From NCBI RefSeq assembly GCF_001650725.1, contig NZ_LXVX01000041.1:62001-126000 (forward strand): a stretch of 64,000 bases of DNA. Reading direction: 5' to 3'. Within the stretch, counting starts at the first letter, position 1; each line of letters begins with the position of its first letter. The translations under genes and the position numbers were made by a program. This document shows positions 1 to 6,997 of the stretch, piece after piece. This stretch comes from Sphingobium sp. TCM1 (GTDB lineage: Bacteria > Pseudomonadota > Alphaproteobacteria > Sphingomonadales > Sphingomonadaceae). Under the pieces are notes generated by a model. It was given only the letters and a program-made list of their open reading frames with translations, was not told the DNA's origin and did no database searches.

Positions 1-740
1 CTCACCGACTTGCGCCCTTCCCGTTCGCGCACCGGACGATCATCCTCCCCCCGTGCCGCGCGATAATAATAGTCGGCCATATTGCCGAAATGGGCTTGCA
101 GGAAATGAAGGTCGCGCGCCCGCAGATCCGCGCCGGTCTCGATCCCCAGCGCCTGCATCCGCTTCGCCGTCACCGGCCCCACGCCATGGATGCGCCGCAC
201 CGGCATGGCGGCGATGAAGGCCGCGCCCTCTCCGGGCCGCACCACGCAGATGCCGTCGGGCTTGTTCTGGTCCGACGCCAGCTTGGCGATCAGCTTGTTG
301 TAGGATACGCCAGCCGAGGCGGTAAGGCCCGTTTCCTCGCGGATCATCCGCCTGATCGCCTGCGCGACCTGGGTTGCCGAACCCATGCCAGGCTTGTTCA
401 CGGTCACGTCCAGATAGGCTTCATCGAGCGACAGGGGCTGGATGATGTCGGTGAACCGGCTGAAAATCTCCCGCACCTGCGCCGACACGGCGCGATAGAC
501 CTCGAACCGCGGCTTGACGAAGACCAGGTCGGGGCAAAGCCGCCGCGCCCGCGCGCCCGGCATGGCGGATCGCACGCCGAACCTGCGCGCCTCATAGCTG
601 CACGTCGCCACCACGCCGCGCGGCCCGCCGCCGCCGACCGCGATCGGCAATCCGCGCAAGCCCGCATCGTCGCGCTGCTCGACCGACGCGTAGAAGGCGT
701 CCATGTCGATATGGATGATCTTGCGCGCGCCCGAGTCCAT
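1..740 (-). CDS. dinB: DNA polymerase IV (C-terminus beyond the left edge)
   Basis: Y-family translesion polymerase that extends past damaged template bases and mismatched primer ends. The first 246 residues are visible. They hold the N-terminal metal-binding motif IDMDAFYASVE (about residues 11-21), the catalytic SLDEAYLD motif (about 104-111) and the helix-hairpin-helix-like RRIHGVGPVTAKRM of the thumb. The little-finger domain is off the window. The start is the ATG at 740; no strong Shine-Dalgarno precedes it. A one-mismatch LexA box lies just upstream (764-778), which would fit SOS control, but this is weak evidence. Confidence 0.95.
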   Translation of the reverse strand, partial: MDSGARKIIHIDMDAFYASVEQRDDAGLRGLPIAVGGGGPRGVVATCSYEARRFGVRSAMPGARARRLCPDLVFVKPRFEVYRAVSAQVREIFSRFTDIIQPLSLDEAYLDVTVNKPGMGSATQVAQAIRRMIREETGLTASAGVSYNKLIAKLASDQNKPDGICVVRPGEGAAFIAAMPVRRIHGVGPVTAKRMQALGIETGADLRARDLHFLQAHFGNMADYYYRAARGEDDRPVREREGRKSV

Positions 741-763
741 GGTGCTCGCTATGCCATAAGGAA

Positions 764-778
764 GAACGAAAGGGAAAC
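764..778 (-). promoter_or_regulatory. possible LexA box upstream of dinB
   Basis: Read on the minus strand this is GTTT-N7-GTTC. The alphaproteobacterial LexA operator is GTTC-N7-GTTC, so one base differs. It ends 24 bases before the dinB start, a reasonable operator position. One mismatch in an eight-base motif can occur by chance. Confidence 0.3.
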
Positions 779-779
779 G

Positions 780-1430
780 TCAGCGCAGCAGGCGCAGATT
801 GTCGAGCAGCGCTTCCAGATGCGCGCGGCTGATGCGGCTCCAGACATTATAGGTGCAAACCTGGCCGCCGACCCGCAGATAGGCCACCGAATGCAGTCCC
901 CTGCCCTCGGGATTGTCGGCCGGATACGGCTCCGCGCCCGACAGGCCATAGCCAGCGAAGGCGGGCGCGGGCAGGCCGTCAATGTCCCGCAGATGCGGCC
1001 ATTGCGTCGCCAGTCGCGCGCGTTGCGCCGCCGCCGGCGCCTCATCCTGCGGCAGCAGGCTCGGTCCGGCAAAGCCATAGGCGCTGCGCAGCGCGGGCAA
1101 GTCGAACGCGACGCCCCAGCCGCCGCTGAAATCGGCGGCGCGCGCTACACCCTGCGCGCCCGCGTCCGACGCGAGCGCAAGCGGCGCACACCCGCGCCTG
1201 TCCCTGGATCTGGACCATTGGGCGCGGGCGATCTCTTCGCCCACCAACGGCTCGGGTCCGTGCGACGACGCGGCTGGCGACCCGGCCCGTGGGGCACCTA
1301 GGGGTGGGGAGGCATTGTCCTTCGGCCGATCGGCCTCCATGCCGTCCGATACCGTAGGAACAGGTGCGCCCGGCGACCCGCCGTCGCAGGCACCCATCAT
1401 CGTCACCGCCATCCACATCCATCGCCGCAT
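780..1430 (-). CDS. putative lipoprotein of unknown function
   Basis: I do not recognise this 216-residue protein. It starts with a short basic and hydrophobic segment ending MMGAC, which resembles a lipobox with Cys15 as the lipidated residue. A low-complexity Pro/Ser/Ala/Gly stretch (about 18-60) follows, like the linkers seen after lipoprotein anchors. The C-terminal 110 residues look folded (WGVAFDLPALRSAYGF, GYGLSGAEPYPADNPEGRG, VCTYNVWSRISRAHLEALL) and contain a Cys that could be structural. It lies between dinB and the DUF177 gene on the same strand, with small gaps. Envelope location is inferred only from the signal. Confidence 0.75.
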   Translation of the reverse strand: MRRWMWMAVTMMGACDGGSPGAPVPTVSDGMEADRPKDNASPPLGAPRAGSPAASSHGPEPLVGEEIARAQWSRSRDRRGCAPLALASDAGAQGVARAADFSGGWGVAFDLPALRSAYGFAGPSLLPQDEAPAAAQRARLATQWPHLRDIDGLPAPAFAGYGLSGAEPYPADNPEGRGLHSVAYLRVGGQVCTYNVWSRISRAHLEALLDNLRLLR

Positions 1431-1464
1431 CGCGTCAGGACGCAGGGGCCGACGACCGGGTTCC

Positions 1465-1989
1465 CTATTTCCTGTCCTTGAGGCCCAGAAGCGCGGCGAA
1501 CGGGCTGGCCTGTTCCTCGCTCAGCACGCCTGCCTCCTTCAGATAGGCGTCGGCGTCCGGTGCCCGCGGAAACGGGATCATCGCCAGCGCCATCGTTTCG
1601 GCCACCGCCTCGCCCATGTCGACGACCTGCCCATCATAGCCGATCGTGTCGCAATCCTCGGCGTCCAGTTCCAGTTCCTCGGCTTCGGGCGTGCCTTCGC
1701 CTTCCACCACGAAGCGCAGCACGAAATCCGTGTCGATCGTCTCGGGCACCGGCACGCCGGTCGCGACGCAGGGCTGGGCCAGCGCGGCGCGCACCCGCCC
1801 CCGCGCCATGATCGCGCCATTCTCCTCGGTCAGCGTATAGTCCGCCTCCAGCCGGTCGAGCGCGGACAGGCCGAAGCGGCGGGCCAGCGCCTCGCGCTCG
1901 GCCGCGTCGGCCGCGATATGGGTGTCCCCGGTCAACCGCTTGACCTGGTCGGCCTTTACGGGCCGGGAAAATTCGGGCGTCATGCTCAT
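1465..1989 (-). CDS. DUF177 (YceD-type) protein
   Basis: 174-residue member of the DUF177/YceD family. In E. coli and plants relatives are needed for large-subunit (23S) rRNA accumulation. Family features are an N-terminal segment (EFSRPVKADQVKRL), the central core with a conserved Cys (ALAQPCVATGVPVPETIDTDF), an acidic middle (about residues 100-120) and a C-terminal region ending SPFAALLGLKDRK. It overlaps the upstream chaperone gene by ATGA, indicating translational coupling. The neighbourhood, with bamE divergent, is conserved in alphaproteobacteria as far as I recall; rpmF, common nearby in other lineages, is not here. Confidence 0.9.
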   Translation of the reverse strand: MSMTPEFSRPVKADQVKRLTGDTHIAADAAEREALARRFGLSALDRLEADYTLTEENGAIMARGRVRAALAQPCVATGVPVPETIDTDFVLRFVVEGEGTPEAEELELDAEDCDTIGYDGQVVDMGEAVAETMALAMIPFPRAPDADAYLKEAGVLSEEQASPFAALLGLKDRK

Positions 1990-2510
1990 CCAAGATCTCC
2001 TGCCAGCAGGGCGTCACGCGTCAGGCACCCCAGCCGCGTCCAGCGCGCGCGCAGACCGGCCTCAACATGAGCGACGGCCGCATCGGCCACATCCGCGCCG
2101 CGGTACAGGTTGCGGCGCAGCGCGTCGGCCAGATCCGCGTCGCCGGTCAAAGCATCGCGATAGGCGCTGATCCGCCCGCCAAGCGCGCTCATCATGCGCC
2201 CGACATGCTTGCCGACCACGACGTCGCCAATCCCTTCCTGCCGCAACTGCCCGTCCATGTCTTCAACGAACAATTCGGTCAGCCAGACGCTTTCCTGCGC
2301 CGCGCCCTGTTGTTCCAGCCGGATCAGCGCCTGCGCCAATATGGCGACGATCATGTCGAACCGGCCGTCAAGCGTGTCCGGCACCGCGCCCTCCAGATAC
2401 CAGTGCGGCCGCCGCCCTTCGCCCACGACGGCATGATAGAGCGGCCGCAATCCCTCGCGGGGGTCAGTCCGACCGAAGAAGCGATGGAGGAAGGAGGAGG
2501 TGCTGGACAT
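1986..2510 (-). CDS. ubiquinol-cytochrome c chaperone family protein
   Basis: 174 residues matching the CBP3/UQCC1-like family, which assists assembly of cytochrome b in complex III of mitochondria and alphaproteobacteria. Seen in the sequence: an N-terminal amphipathic segment, LRPLYHAVVGEGRRPHWYLEG (about 22-42), RFDMIVAILAQALIRLEQQG (about 50-69), WLTELFVEDMDGQLRQEGIGD (about 76-96) and VGKHVGRMMSALGGR (about 98-113). It is the first gene of a pair with the DUF177 gene and is divergent from bamE, so promoters of both directions must sit in 2511-2675. Confidence 0.9.
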   Translation of the reverse strand: MSSTSSFLHRFFGRTDPREGLRPLYHAVVGEGRRPHWYLEGAVPDTLDGRFDMIVAILAQALIRLEQQGAAQESVWLTELFVEDMDGQLRQEGIGDVVVGKHVGRMMSALGGRISAYRDALTGDADLADALRRNLYRGADVADAAVAHVEAGLRARWTRLGCLTRDALLAGDLG

Positions 2511-2675
2511 GGAACGGAACGGCTTTTCGAGACGGATCGGCCGGCGGCGCGCCGTCCGATGTTTTGCGCCCCTTGTCGGGGCTTGCGCATTTCCATATTG
2601 ATCGCTGCGTCGCCCAATGCAATGGCGGCATCAGTTTTATCGGGTTCGCGGGACATGCCCCCGCAGGAGACGTCC

Positions 2676-3185
2676 ATGCCTCAGTTCAGCCGCCATTCCC
2701 GCCGCGGGCGCGTATTGATCGCCGTCGGCCTCAGCGCGCTGCTGCTCGGCACCTCGGCCTGCACCCGCATCCGCAGCCATCAGGGCTATCAGGTGGACAA
2801 GCTGCTGGTGGATTCGGTCCAGCCGGGCATCGACAATCGCGCCTCCGTGGAAGGCACGCTGGGTCGCCCCAGCTTCGTGTCGCAATTCGGCGAGCAGGAC
2901 TGGTATTATGTCTCGCGCAACATGCGCGCGCTCGCTTTCTCCAATCCCAAGCCGGTCGACCAGACGGTGCTGCGCGTGCGCTTCGATCCGGCCGGCAATG
3001 TCGTGGCGGTCGACCGCATGGGCCTGGAGCAGGTAGCGAACATTTCGCCGATGGGCGACAAGACCCCGACGCTGGGCCGCAACCGCAGCCTGTTCGACGA
3101 GATTTTCGGCAATATCGGCGCGGTCGGCGCCGGCGGCATGGGTGGCCAGGGCGGCGGCCCCGGCGGCGGCCCTAACGGCAGCTAA
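2676..3185 (+). CDS. bamE: outer membrane assembly lipoprotein BamE (SmpA/OmlA)
   Basis: Small lipoprotein of the BAM complex that inserts beta-barrel proteins into the outer membrane. The chosen ATG at 2676 follows a clear Shine-Dalgarno (GCAGGAGA, 2663-2670). The 169-residue product has an Arg-rich signal peptide, a hydrophobic core (VLIAVGLSALLLG) and a lipobox with Cys29. The SmpA/OmlA fold covers GYQVDKLLVDSVQPGIDNRASVEGTLGRPS to LRVRFDPAGNVVAVDRMGL. A Gly-rich tail (about 155-168) is an extension whose role is unknown. A strong terminator follows the stop. The long in-frame extension upstream of 2676 is rejected. Confidence 0.93.
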   Translation: MPQFSRHSRRGRVLIAVGLSALLLGTSACTRIRSHQGYQVDKLLVDSVQPGIDNRASVEGTLGRPSFVSQFGEQDWYYVSRNMRALAFSNPKPVDQTVLRVRFDPAGNVVAVDRMGLEQVANISPMGDKTPTLGRNRSLFDEIFGNIGAVGAGGMGGQGGGPGGGPNGS

Positions 3186-3195
3186 AGATCCTAAC

Positions 3196-3229
3196 GCCCG
3201 GCCTCGACAGAGACCGGGCCTTTCCTTTC
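3196..3229 (+). terminator. bamE terminator
   Basis: Stem GCCCGG (3196-3201) pairs with CCGGGC (3214-3219); an inner CTC/GAG extends it across one mismatch. It is followed by a T-rich stretch (TTTCCTTT) and begins 11 bases after the bamE stop. The convergent pirin gene ends at 3236, so the hairpin may serve both directions. Confidence 0.75.
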
Positions 3230-3235
3230 GTGCGT

Positions 3236-4132
3236 TCACGTCGGGAGCGGGATGAACTCGCTTTCTTCCGGGACCGGCGCGAAACGCCGGGCCTGCCAGT
3301 CGGCCTTGGCCTGCTCGATCCGGTCGGCCGACGACGAAACGAAGTTCCAGTAGATGTTGCGCTTCTCGGGCAGCGGCTCGCCGCCCAGCAGCATCAGCCG
3401 CGTACCTCCCCTCGCTCGCAGCACGATCTCCGCGCCCGGCTTGAACACGACCAGTTCGCCGCTCGCGAAGCCGCCGGTCTGGCCGATCACCTCGACCTCG
3501 CCCGCCACGACATAGATGGCGCGTTCGATATGCTCCGCCTTTAACTGATAGAGCGCGCCATCCTGAAGCGCGATGTCGGCATAGACCATGTCGGAATAGG
3601 TCTTCACCGGCGACACCAGCCCGTCGGAACTGCCTGCGATCAGGGTGAGGCGCGCGCCCGCATCCTCGATCGTCGGAATCTCGTGCGCCTTGTGGTGGGC
3701 AAAGCCGGGATCGGTCTCCTCATATTGCGTCGGCAGCGCGACCCAGGTCTGGAGGCCGAACAGCTTGCCGCCCCTGGCGCGATTCTCTTCGGAGGTGCGT
3801 TCGGAATGGACGATGCCCCTGCCCGCCGTCATCCAGTTCACCTCCCCCGGCCGGATCGGCTGGATCGACCCCACCGAATCGCGATGAAGAATCTCGCCCT
3901 CCAGCAGATAGGTGACGGTGGCGAGGCCGATATGGGGGTGTGGGCGGACATCCAGCCCCTCGCCGCTGTCGAAGACCGCCTCGCCCATCTGGTCGAAGAA
4001 GATGAAGGGGCCGACCATGCGGCGATGCGCGGACGGCAGCGCCCGGCGCACGGAAAATCCGTCGCCCAGATCACGGACCGGCGGGAGGATGATCATGTCG
4101 ACGCCGTCGACCTCGGAAGTGCGGATGGACAT
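3236..4132 (-). CDS. pirin family protein
   Basis: 298-residue bicupin of the pirin family. Bacterial pirins are metal-binding proteins, some with quercetin 2,3-dioxygenase activity; the substrate here is unknown. The N-terminal cupin holds the metal-ligand pair PHPHIG (His65, His67), then TYLLEGEILHRDS (about 75-87) and the MTAGRGIVHSE motif (about 101-111). The C-terminal cupin includes YVVAGEVEVIG. The start at 4132 gives MSIRTSEV and is preceded by GAAAGG on the minus strand; longer in-frame starts lack support. It follows the 4167-4487 gene by 34 bases, so the two are probably one unit under the 4524-4590 promoter region. Confidence 0.93.
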   Translation of the reverse strand: MSIRTSEVDGVDMIILPPVRDLGDGFSVRRALPSAHRRMVGPFIFFDQMGEAVFDSGEGLDVRPHPHIGLATVTYLLEGEILHRDSVGSIQPIRPGEVNWMTAGRGIVHSERTSEENRARGGKLFGLQTWVALPTQYEETDPGFAHHKAHEIPTIEDAGARLTLIAGSSDGLVSPVKTYSDMVYADIALQDGALYQLKAEHIERAIYVVAGEVEVIGQTGGFASGELVVFKPGAEIVLRARGGTRLMLLGGEPLPEKRNIYWNFVSSSADRIEQAKADWQARRFAPVPEESEFIPLPT

Positions 4133-4166
4133 GGGACTGGACCTTTCGGAAAGGGGAATGGAGGGG

Positions 4167-4487
4167 TCAGGCGCCCAGCAGCGCCAGCGCTTCGATCTGG
4201 GCGCGGGAATAGCCCTGCGCGGAGAGGGTCGGGACATGACGCTCGGCGATCCTGCGAGTCCGCCCGGTTTCGCAGAGGAAATCGCGCACCGGCGCCAGAT
4301 GGGCGGGCGGGGTGGCCGGAGCATTCTTCCTGGGGCCGATCAGCACGTCGACGGCATGGGAAATGCGTGAGCGCAGCGACCCGGCGGCCGCAGGCTGGCC
4401 GCAACCGCAATCTGCGACGGCAGCAAGGGTCGCCTGCACGTCCTGCCATTCGGCAGGGCTGAGGCGCGGGGTAGCAATGGTCAGCAT
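4167..4487 (-). CDS. hypothetical protein preceding a pirin gene
   Basis: I do not recognise a named family for this 106-residue protein. It is soluble-looking, with a CGCGQP motif near residues 27-32 and a helical C-terminal half (HLAPVRDFLCETGRTRRIAERHVPTLSAQGYSR, split here by its Pro and Gly positions, about 63-95). The final segment, SRAQIEALALLGA, looks amphipathic. It is the first gene of the minus-strand unit with the pirin gene at 3236-4132. Its upstream region carries the same sequence block as the second pirin/LysR promoter, suggesting common regulation and a linked role. Confidence 0.75.
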   Translation of the reverse strand: MLTIATPRLSPAEWQDVQATLAAVADCGCGQPAAAGSLRSRISHAVDVLIGPRKNAPATPPAHLAPVRDFLCETGRTRRIAERHVPTLSAQGYSRAQIEALALLGA

Positions 4488-4523
4488 GGGCAGGGCCTCC
4501 TTCTTCGTCCTGATGCCATCCTT

Positions 4524-4590
4524 CTAGCCGGTCGGGGCTTTGCGGATCAGATGGATAAAATCGGTCAATCTATTCTATGAAGTTGAAAAG
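4524..4590. promoter_or_regulatory. promoter/operator block A, copy of the LysR-pirin control region
   Basis: Upstream of the 4487 gene. It contains CTAG, 20 bases, CAGA, two bases, then GATAAAATC (4554-4562), followed by GTC, CT, TTC, GAA and GAAAAG at single-base-interrupted positions. Block B at 5378-5443 has the same words at the same spacing. No regulator gene starts downstream here, so this looks like a duplicated promoter whose plus-strand gene was lost or replaced. Confidence 0.6.
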
Positions 4591-4613
4591 GGCGTGGTGG
4601 TGCCACGCCCTTT
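4587..4613 (-). terminator. terminator of the second pirin gene
   Basis: An 11-bp perfect stem, AAAGGGCGTGG (4587-4597) and CCACGCCCTTT (4603-4613), with a 5-base loop. It starts 9 bases past the stop of the pirin gene at 4622. The following U-tract on the minus strand is poor, so it could also act as a processing hairpin. Confidence 0.7.
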
Positions 4614-4621
4614 CCCGGTCA

Positions 4622-5320
4622 TCACGCCGCGTCGACCAGCACGATCTCACTATCCTCGATCGCGGTGACGCGGATCACGTCGAGATCGCTGATCGCGGCG
4701 CCGTCACGGGCATTGATGCGGATATCGTCGATCCGGATCGCGCCAGTCGCGGGCACCAGATAGGCTTTGCGATCACGGCCGATCGGATATTCGGCGGTTT
4801 CGCCGGCCTTGAGCGTCGCGGCGACCACCCGCGCATCAGTGCGGATCGGCAGCGCGTCATTGTCATTGTCGTAGCCCGACGCCAGCGTCACGAAATGACC
4901 GGAGCGTTCGCCCTTGGGGAAGGGGCGGGCGCCCCAGCTGGGCGCTTCGCCGTCGCGTGTCGGGATGATCCAGATCTGGAAGATCTTGGTCGTCACATCC
5001 TCCAGATTATATTCCGAATGGCGGATGCCCGTGCCCGCGCTCATCACCTGGACGTCGCCCGCTTCGGTGCGGCCCTTGTTGCCCAGGCTGTCCTGATGGG
5101 TGATCGCGCCTTCGCGGACATAAGTGATGATCTCCATGTCGCGATGCGGGTGTGGCGGGAAGCCGGTCTGGGGCGCGATGGTGTCGTCGTTCCAGACGCG
5201 CAAATTGCCCCAGTGCATCCGCTTCGGGTCATGATAGCCCGCGAACGAGAAGTGATGCTTGGCGTCCAGCCAGCCATGGTTGGCGCCACCGAGGCTGTCG
5301 AAGGGGCGAAGTTCGATCAT
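4622..5320 (-). CDS. pirin family protein (YhhW/quercetinase-like)
   Basis: 232-residue pirin, the length of E. coli YhhW, a quercetin 2,3-dioxygenase in vitro. Metal ligands are recognisable as PHPHRDME (His57, His59) and MSAGTGIRHSE (about 93-103), with the typical THQDSLGN between. ATG 5320 is preferred over ATG 5326 because AGGAG lies 8 bases before it, against 2 for the other. It is divergent from the LysR gene at 5444 and has an inverted repeat in its leader (5337-5363). This layout makes it the likely target of that regulator. The true substrate is not shown by the sequence. Confidence 0.93.
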   Translation of the reverse strand: MIELRPFDSLGGANHGWLDAKHHFSFAGYHDPKRMHWGNLRVWNDDTIAPQTGFPPHPHRDMEIITYVREGAITHQDSLGNKGRTEAGDVQVMSAGTGIRHSEYNLEDVTTKIFQIWIIPTRDGEAPSWGARPFPKGERSGHFVTLASGYDNDNDALPIRTDARVVAATLKAGETAEYPIGRDRKAYLVPATGAIRIDDIRINARDGAAISDLDVIRVTAIEDSEIVLVDAA

Positions 5321-5336
5321 GTCCATGTCTCCTGCG

Positions 5337-5363
5337 GGACGCCACCGATGGAATTGGGCGTCC
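5337..5363. promoter_or_regulatory. inverted repeat in the pirin leader
   Basis: GGACGCC (5337-5343) and GGCGTCC (5357-5363) form a perfect 7-bp inverted repeat with a 13-base spacer, 17 bases upstream of the pirin start. It could be a LysR-type operator half-site pair or an mRNA hairpin near the ribosome-binding site. Confidence 0.4.
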
Positions 5364-5377
5364 CTGTTGGAGATCAT

Positions 5378-5443
5378 CTAGACCTTGCCGTCTTTCTCGG
5401 TCAGAGCGATAAAATCTGTCGAACTGTTCGAGGAAATGGAAAA
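5378..5443. promoter_or_regulatory. promoter/operator block B between pirin and LysR genes
   Basis: Carries CTAG (5378-5381), CAGA (5402-5405) and GATAAAATC (5408-5416), spaced as in block A. A short palindrome, TCGAA-CTG-TTCGA (5419-5431), lies just before the LysR gene start. LysR-type regulators usually bind the shared region between their own gene and the target, so this is the expected operator. Confidence 0.55.
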
Positions 5444-6373
5444 GTGAACAATCCCGGCACGCCCACCTTCGACCAGTTGCGCATCTTTTTGGCGATCGTC
5501 GAAACGGGCAGCTTCGCCGGGGCAGGGCGCAAGCTCAATCGCGCCGTGTCGGTCATCAGCTATGGCATCGCCAATCTGGAAGCGCAGCTGGGCCTTACCC
5601 TGTTCGAGCGGGAGGGGACCAAGAAACCGCTGCTGACGGTGGCCGGGCGCGCGCTGCTGGCGGAAGTCCGCGCCATCTCGCACGGAATCGACGGGCTGCG
5701 GGCCAAGGTGAAGGGCTTGCTCGACGGGCTGGAGGCGGAGGTCAATCTGGCGGTCGATGTCATGCTGCCGGCCGAACGACTGGGGAAGGTGCTGCGCGCC
5801 TTCGCGAAGCAATTTCCGACGGTGCAGCTGCGCCTCCATGCCGAGGCGCTGGGCGCGATCGTCGCCATGGTGCTGGACAAGGGCGCGGTGATCGGCCTGT
5901 CCGGTCCGCTGTCGGCCGGGGTAGAAGGCATAGAGAGCATGGCGGCCGGATCGGTGCCGATGGTGCCCGTCGCCGCACCCGACCATCCGCTGGGTCGGAT
6001 GGACAGCATCCCGTCCGGCGCGGGGCGCGACCATATCCAGCTGGTGCTGACCGACCGGTCGCGCTTCACCGAAGGTCAGGATTATTCGGTTTCCAGCCCG
6101 AAGACCTGGCGCCTGGCCGATCTGGGCGCGAAACATGCGCTGCTGCGCGAGGGCATCGGCTGGGGCAATATGCCGCTGCCGATGATCGAGCCGGACCTGG
6201 TGGCGGGCACGCTGGTGCGGCTCGCCATGCCCGACCATATCGGCGGCACCTATCGCTTTTCCGGCATCTGGCGGCGCGATACGCCGCCCGGTCCTGCCGC
6301 CTCCTGGCTGCTCGACCAGTTCGTGACGCTGGGCCGGGACGATCGGGAACTGGATGGCATGGGCGATGTCTGA
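5444..6373 (+). CDS. LysR family transcriptional regulator
   Basis: 309 residues with an N-terminal winged helix-turn-helix (TFDQLRIFLAIVETGSFAGA and following, about residues 7-66) and a periplasmic-binding-like effector domain (about 90-300). The start is GTG at 5444 with AGGA about 9 bases upstream; the long open frame before it overlaps the divergent pirin gene and is not credible. It is divergent from pirin 4622-5320 and its promoter block recurs upstream of the other pirin unit. I infer it controls both pirin units. The ligand is unknown. Confidence 0.92.
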   Translation: MNNPGTPTFDQLRIFLAIVETGSFAGAGRKLNRAVSVISYGIANLEAQLGLTLFEREGTKKPLLTVAGRALLAEVRAISHGIDGLRAKVKGLLDGLEAEVNLAVDVMLPAERLGKVLRAFAKQFPTVQLRLHAEALGAIVAMVLDKGAVIGLSGPLSAGVEGIESMAAGSVPMVPVAAPDHPLGRMDSIPSGAGRDHIQLVLTDRSRFTEGQDYSVSSPKTWRLADLGAKHALLREGIGWGNMPLPMIEPDLVAGTLVRLAMPDHIGGTYRFSGIWRRDTPPGPAASWLLDQFVTLGRDDRELDGMGDV

Positions 6374-6445
6374 TGGCGGCGGCAAGGGATCGGCAACCTT
6401 CACGCGGTATCAGCGCCTGATGTCCACTCGCTTCGCTTCCGCCCC

Positions 6446-6997
6446 ATGATCCGCCGGCATTTCGGCACGCTGCGGGGGCTGGCGCGCCTCGCCCTGTCCT
6501 ATCCGCAACTGCTGCTGGGCCTGTCCGCCAGTCGCCGGCCCGATCCGCGCCGGGTGACGCGGCTGGTGTTCGTCTGCCAGGGGAATATCTGTCGCAGCGC
6601 CTTCGCCGATGTCGCGGCGCGGCGCGCGGGGCTGCGGGCCGCATCTTTCGGCCTGTCGACCACGACCGGGCGGGCCGCCCATCCCCCCGCTATCGCCGCG
6701 GCCCAGGATCTGGGTCATGATCTTTCGGACCATCGCGCCATCGACCTGTCCGACTATGTGCCGGAGCCGGGCGACCTGCTGCTGGCGATGGAAGTGCGGC
6801 AATTGCATCGCCTGGCCGCCGATCCGCGCCTGCGGGATCTGCCCCGCCAGCTGCTGGGGCGCTGGACGTGGCCCATGCTGCCGCATCTGCACGATCCCTA
6901 TGGGCTGGACGATCGCTATATGGCGCGATGCCTGCGCCGGATCGGCGTGGCCGTCGAACGGCTGGCGATCAGCTTCCCCGGCGCAAGGCTTTCCTGA
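6446..6997 (+). CDS. low-molecular-weight protein-tyrosine phosphatase-like protein
   Basis: 183 residues of the LMW-PTP/arsenate reductase fold. The phosphate-binding loop is FVCQGNICRS with Cys44 and Arg50 in the CX5R spacing, and the general-acid loop appears as HDPYG near the C-terminus. The N-terminal 35 residues are an extension with a hydrophobic stretch (LARLALSYPQLLLGL). Bacterial family members often regulate polysaccharide synthesis by dephosphorylating tyrosine kinases. The two convergent genes here fit a glycan role, but no kinase gene is nearby. Its 3' end overlaps the convergent ATP-grasp gene by 29 bases. Confidence 0.9.
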   Translation: MIRRHFGTLRGLARLALSYPQLLLGLSASRRPDPRRVTRLVFVCQGNICRSAFADVAARRAGLRAASFGLSTTTGRAAHPPAIAAAQDLGHDLSDHRAIDLSDYVPEPGDLLLAMEVRQLHRLAADPRLRDLPRQLLGRWTWPMLPHLHDPYGLDDRYMARCLRRIGVAVERLAISFPGARLS

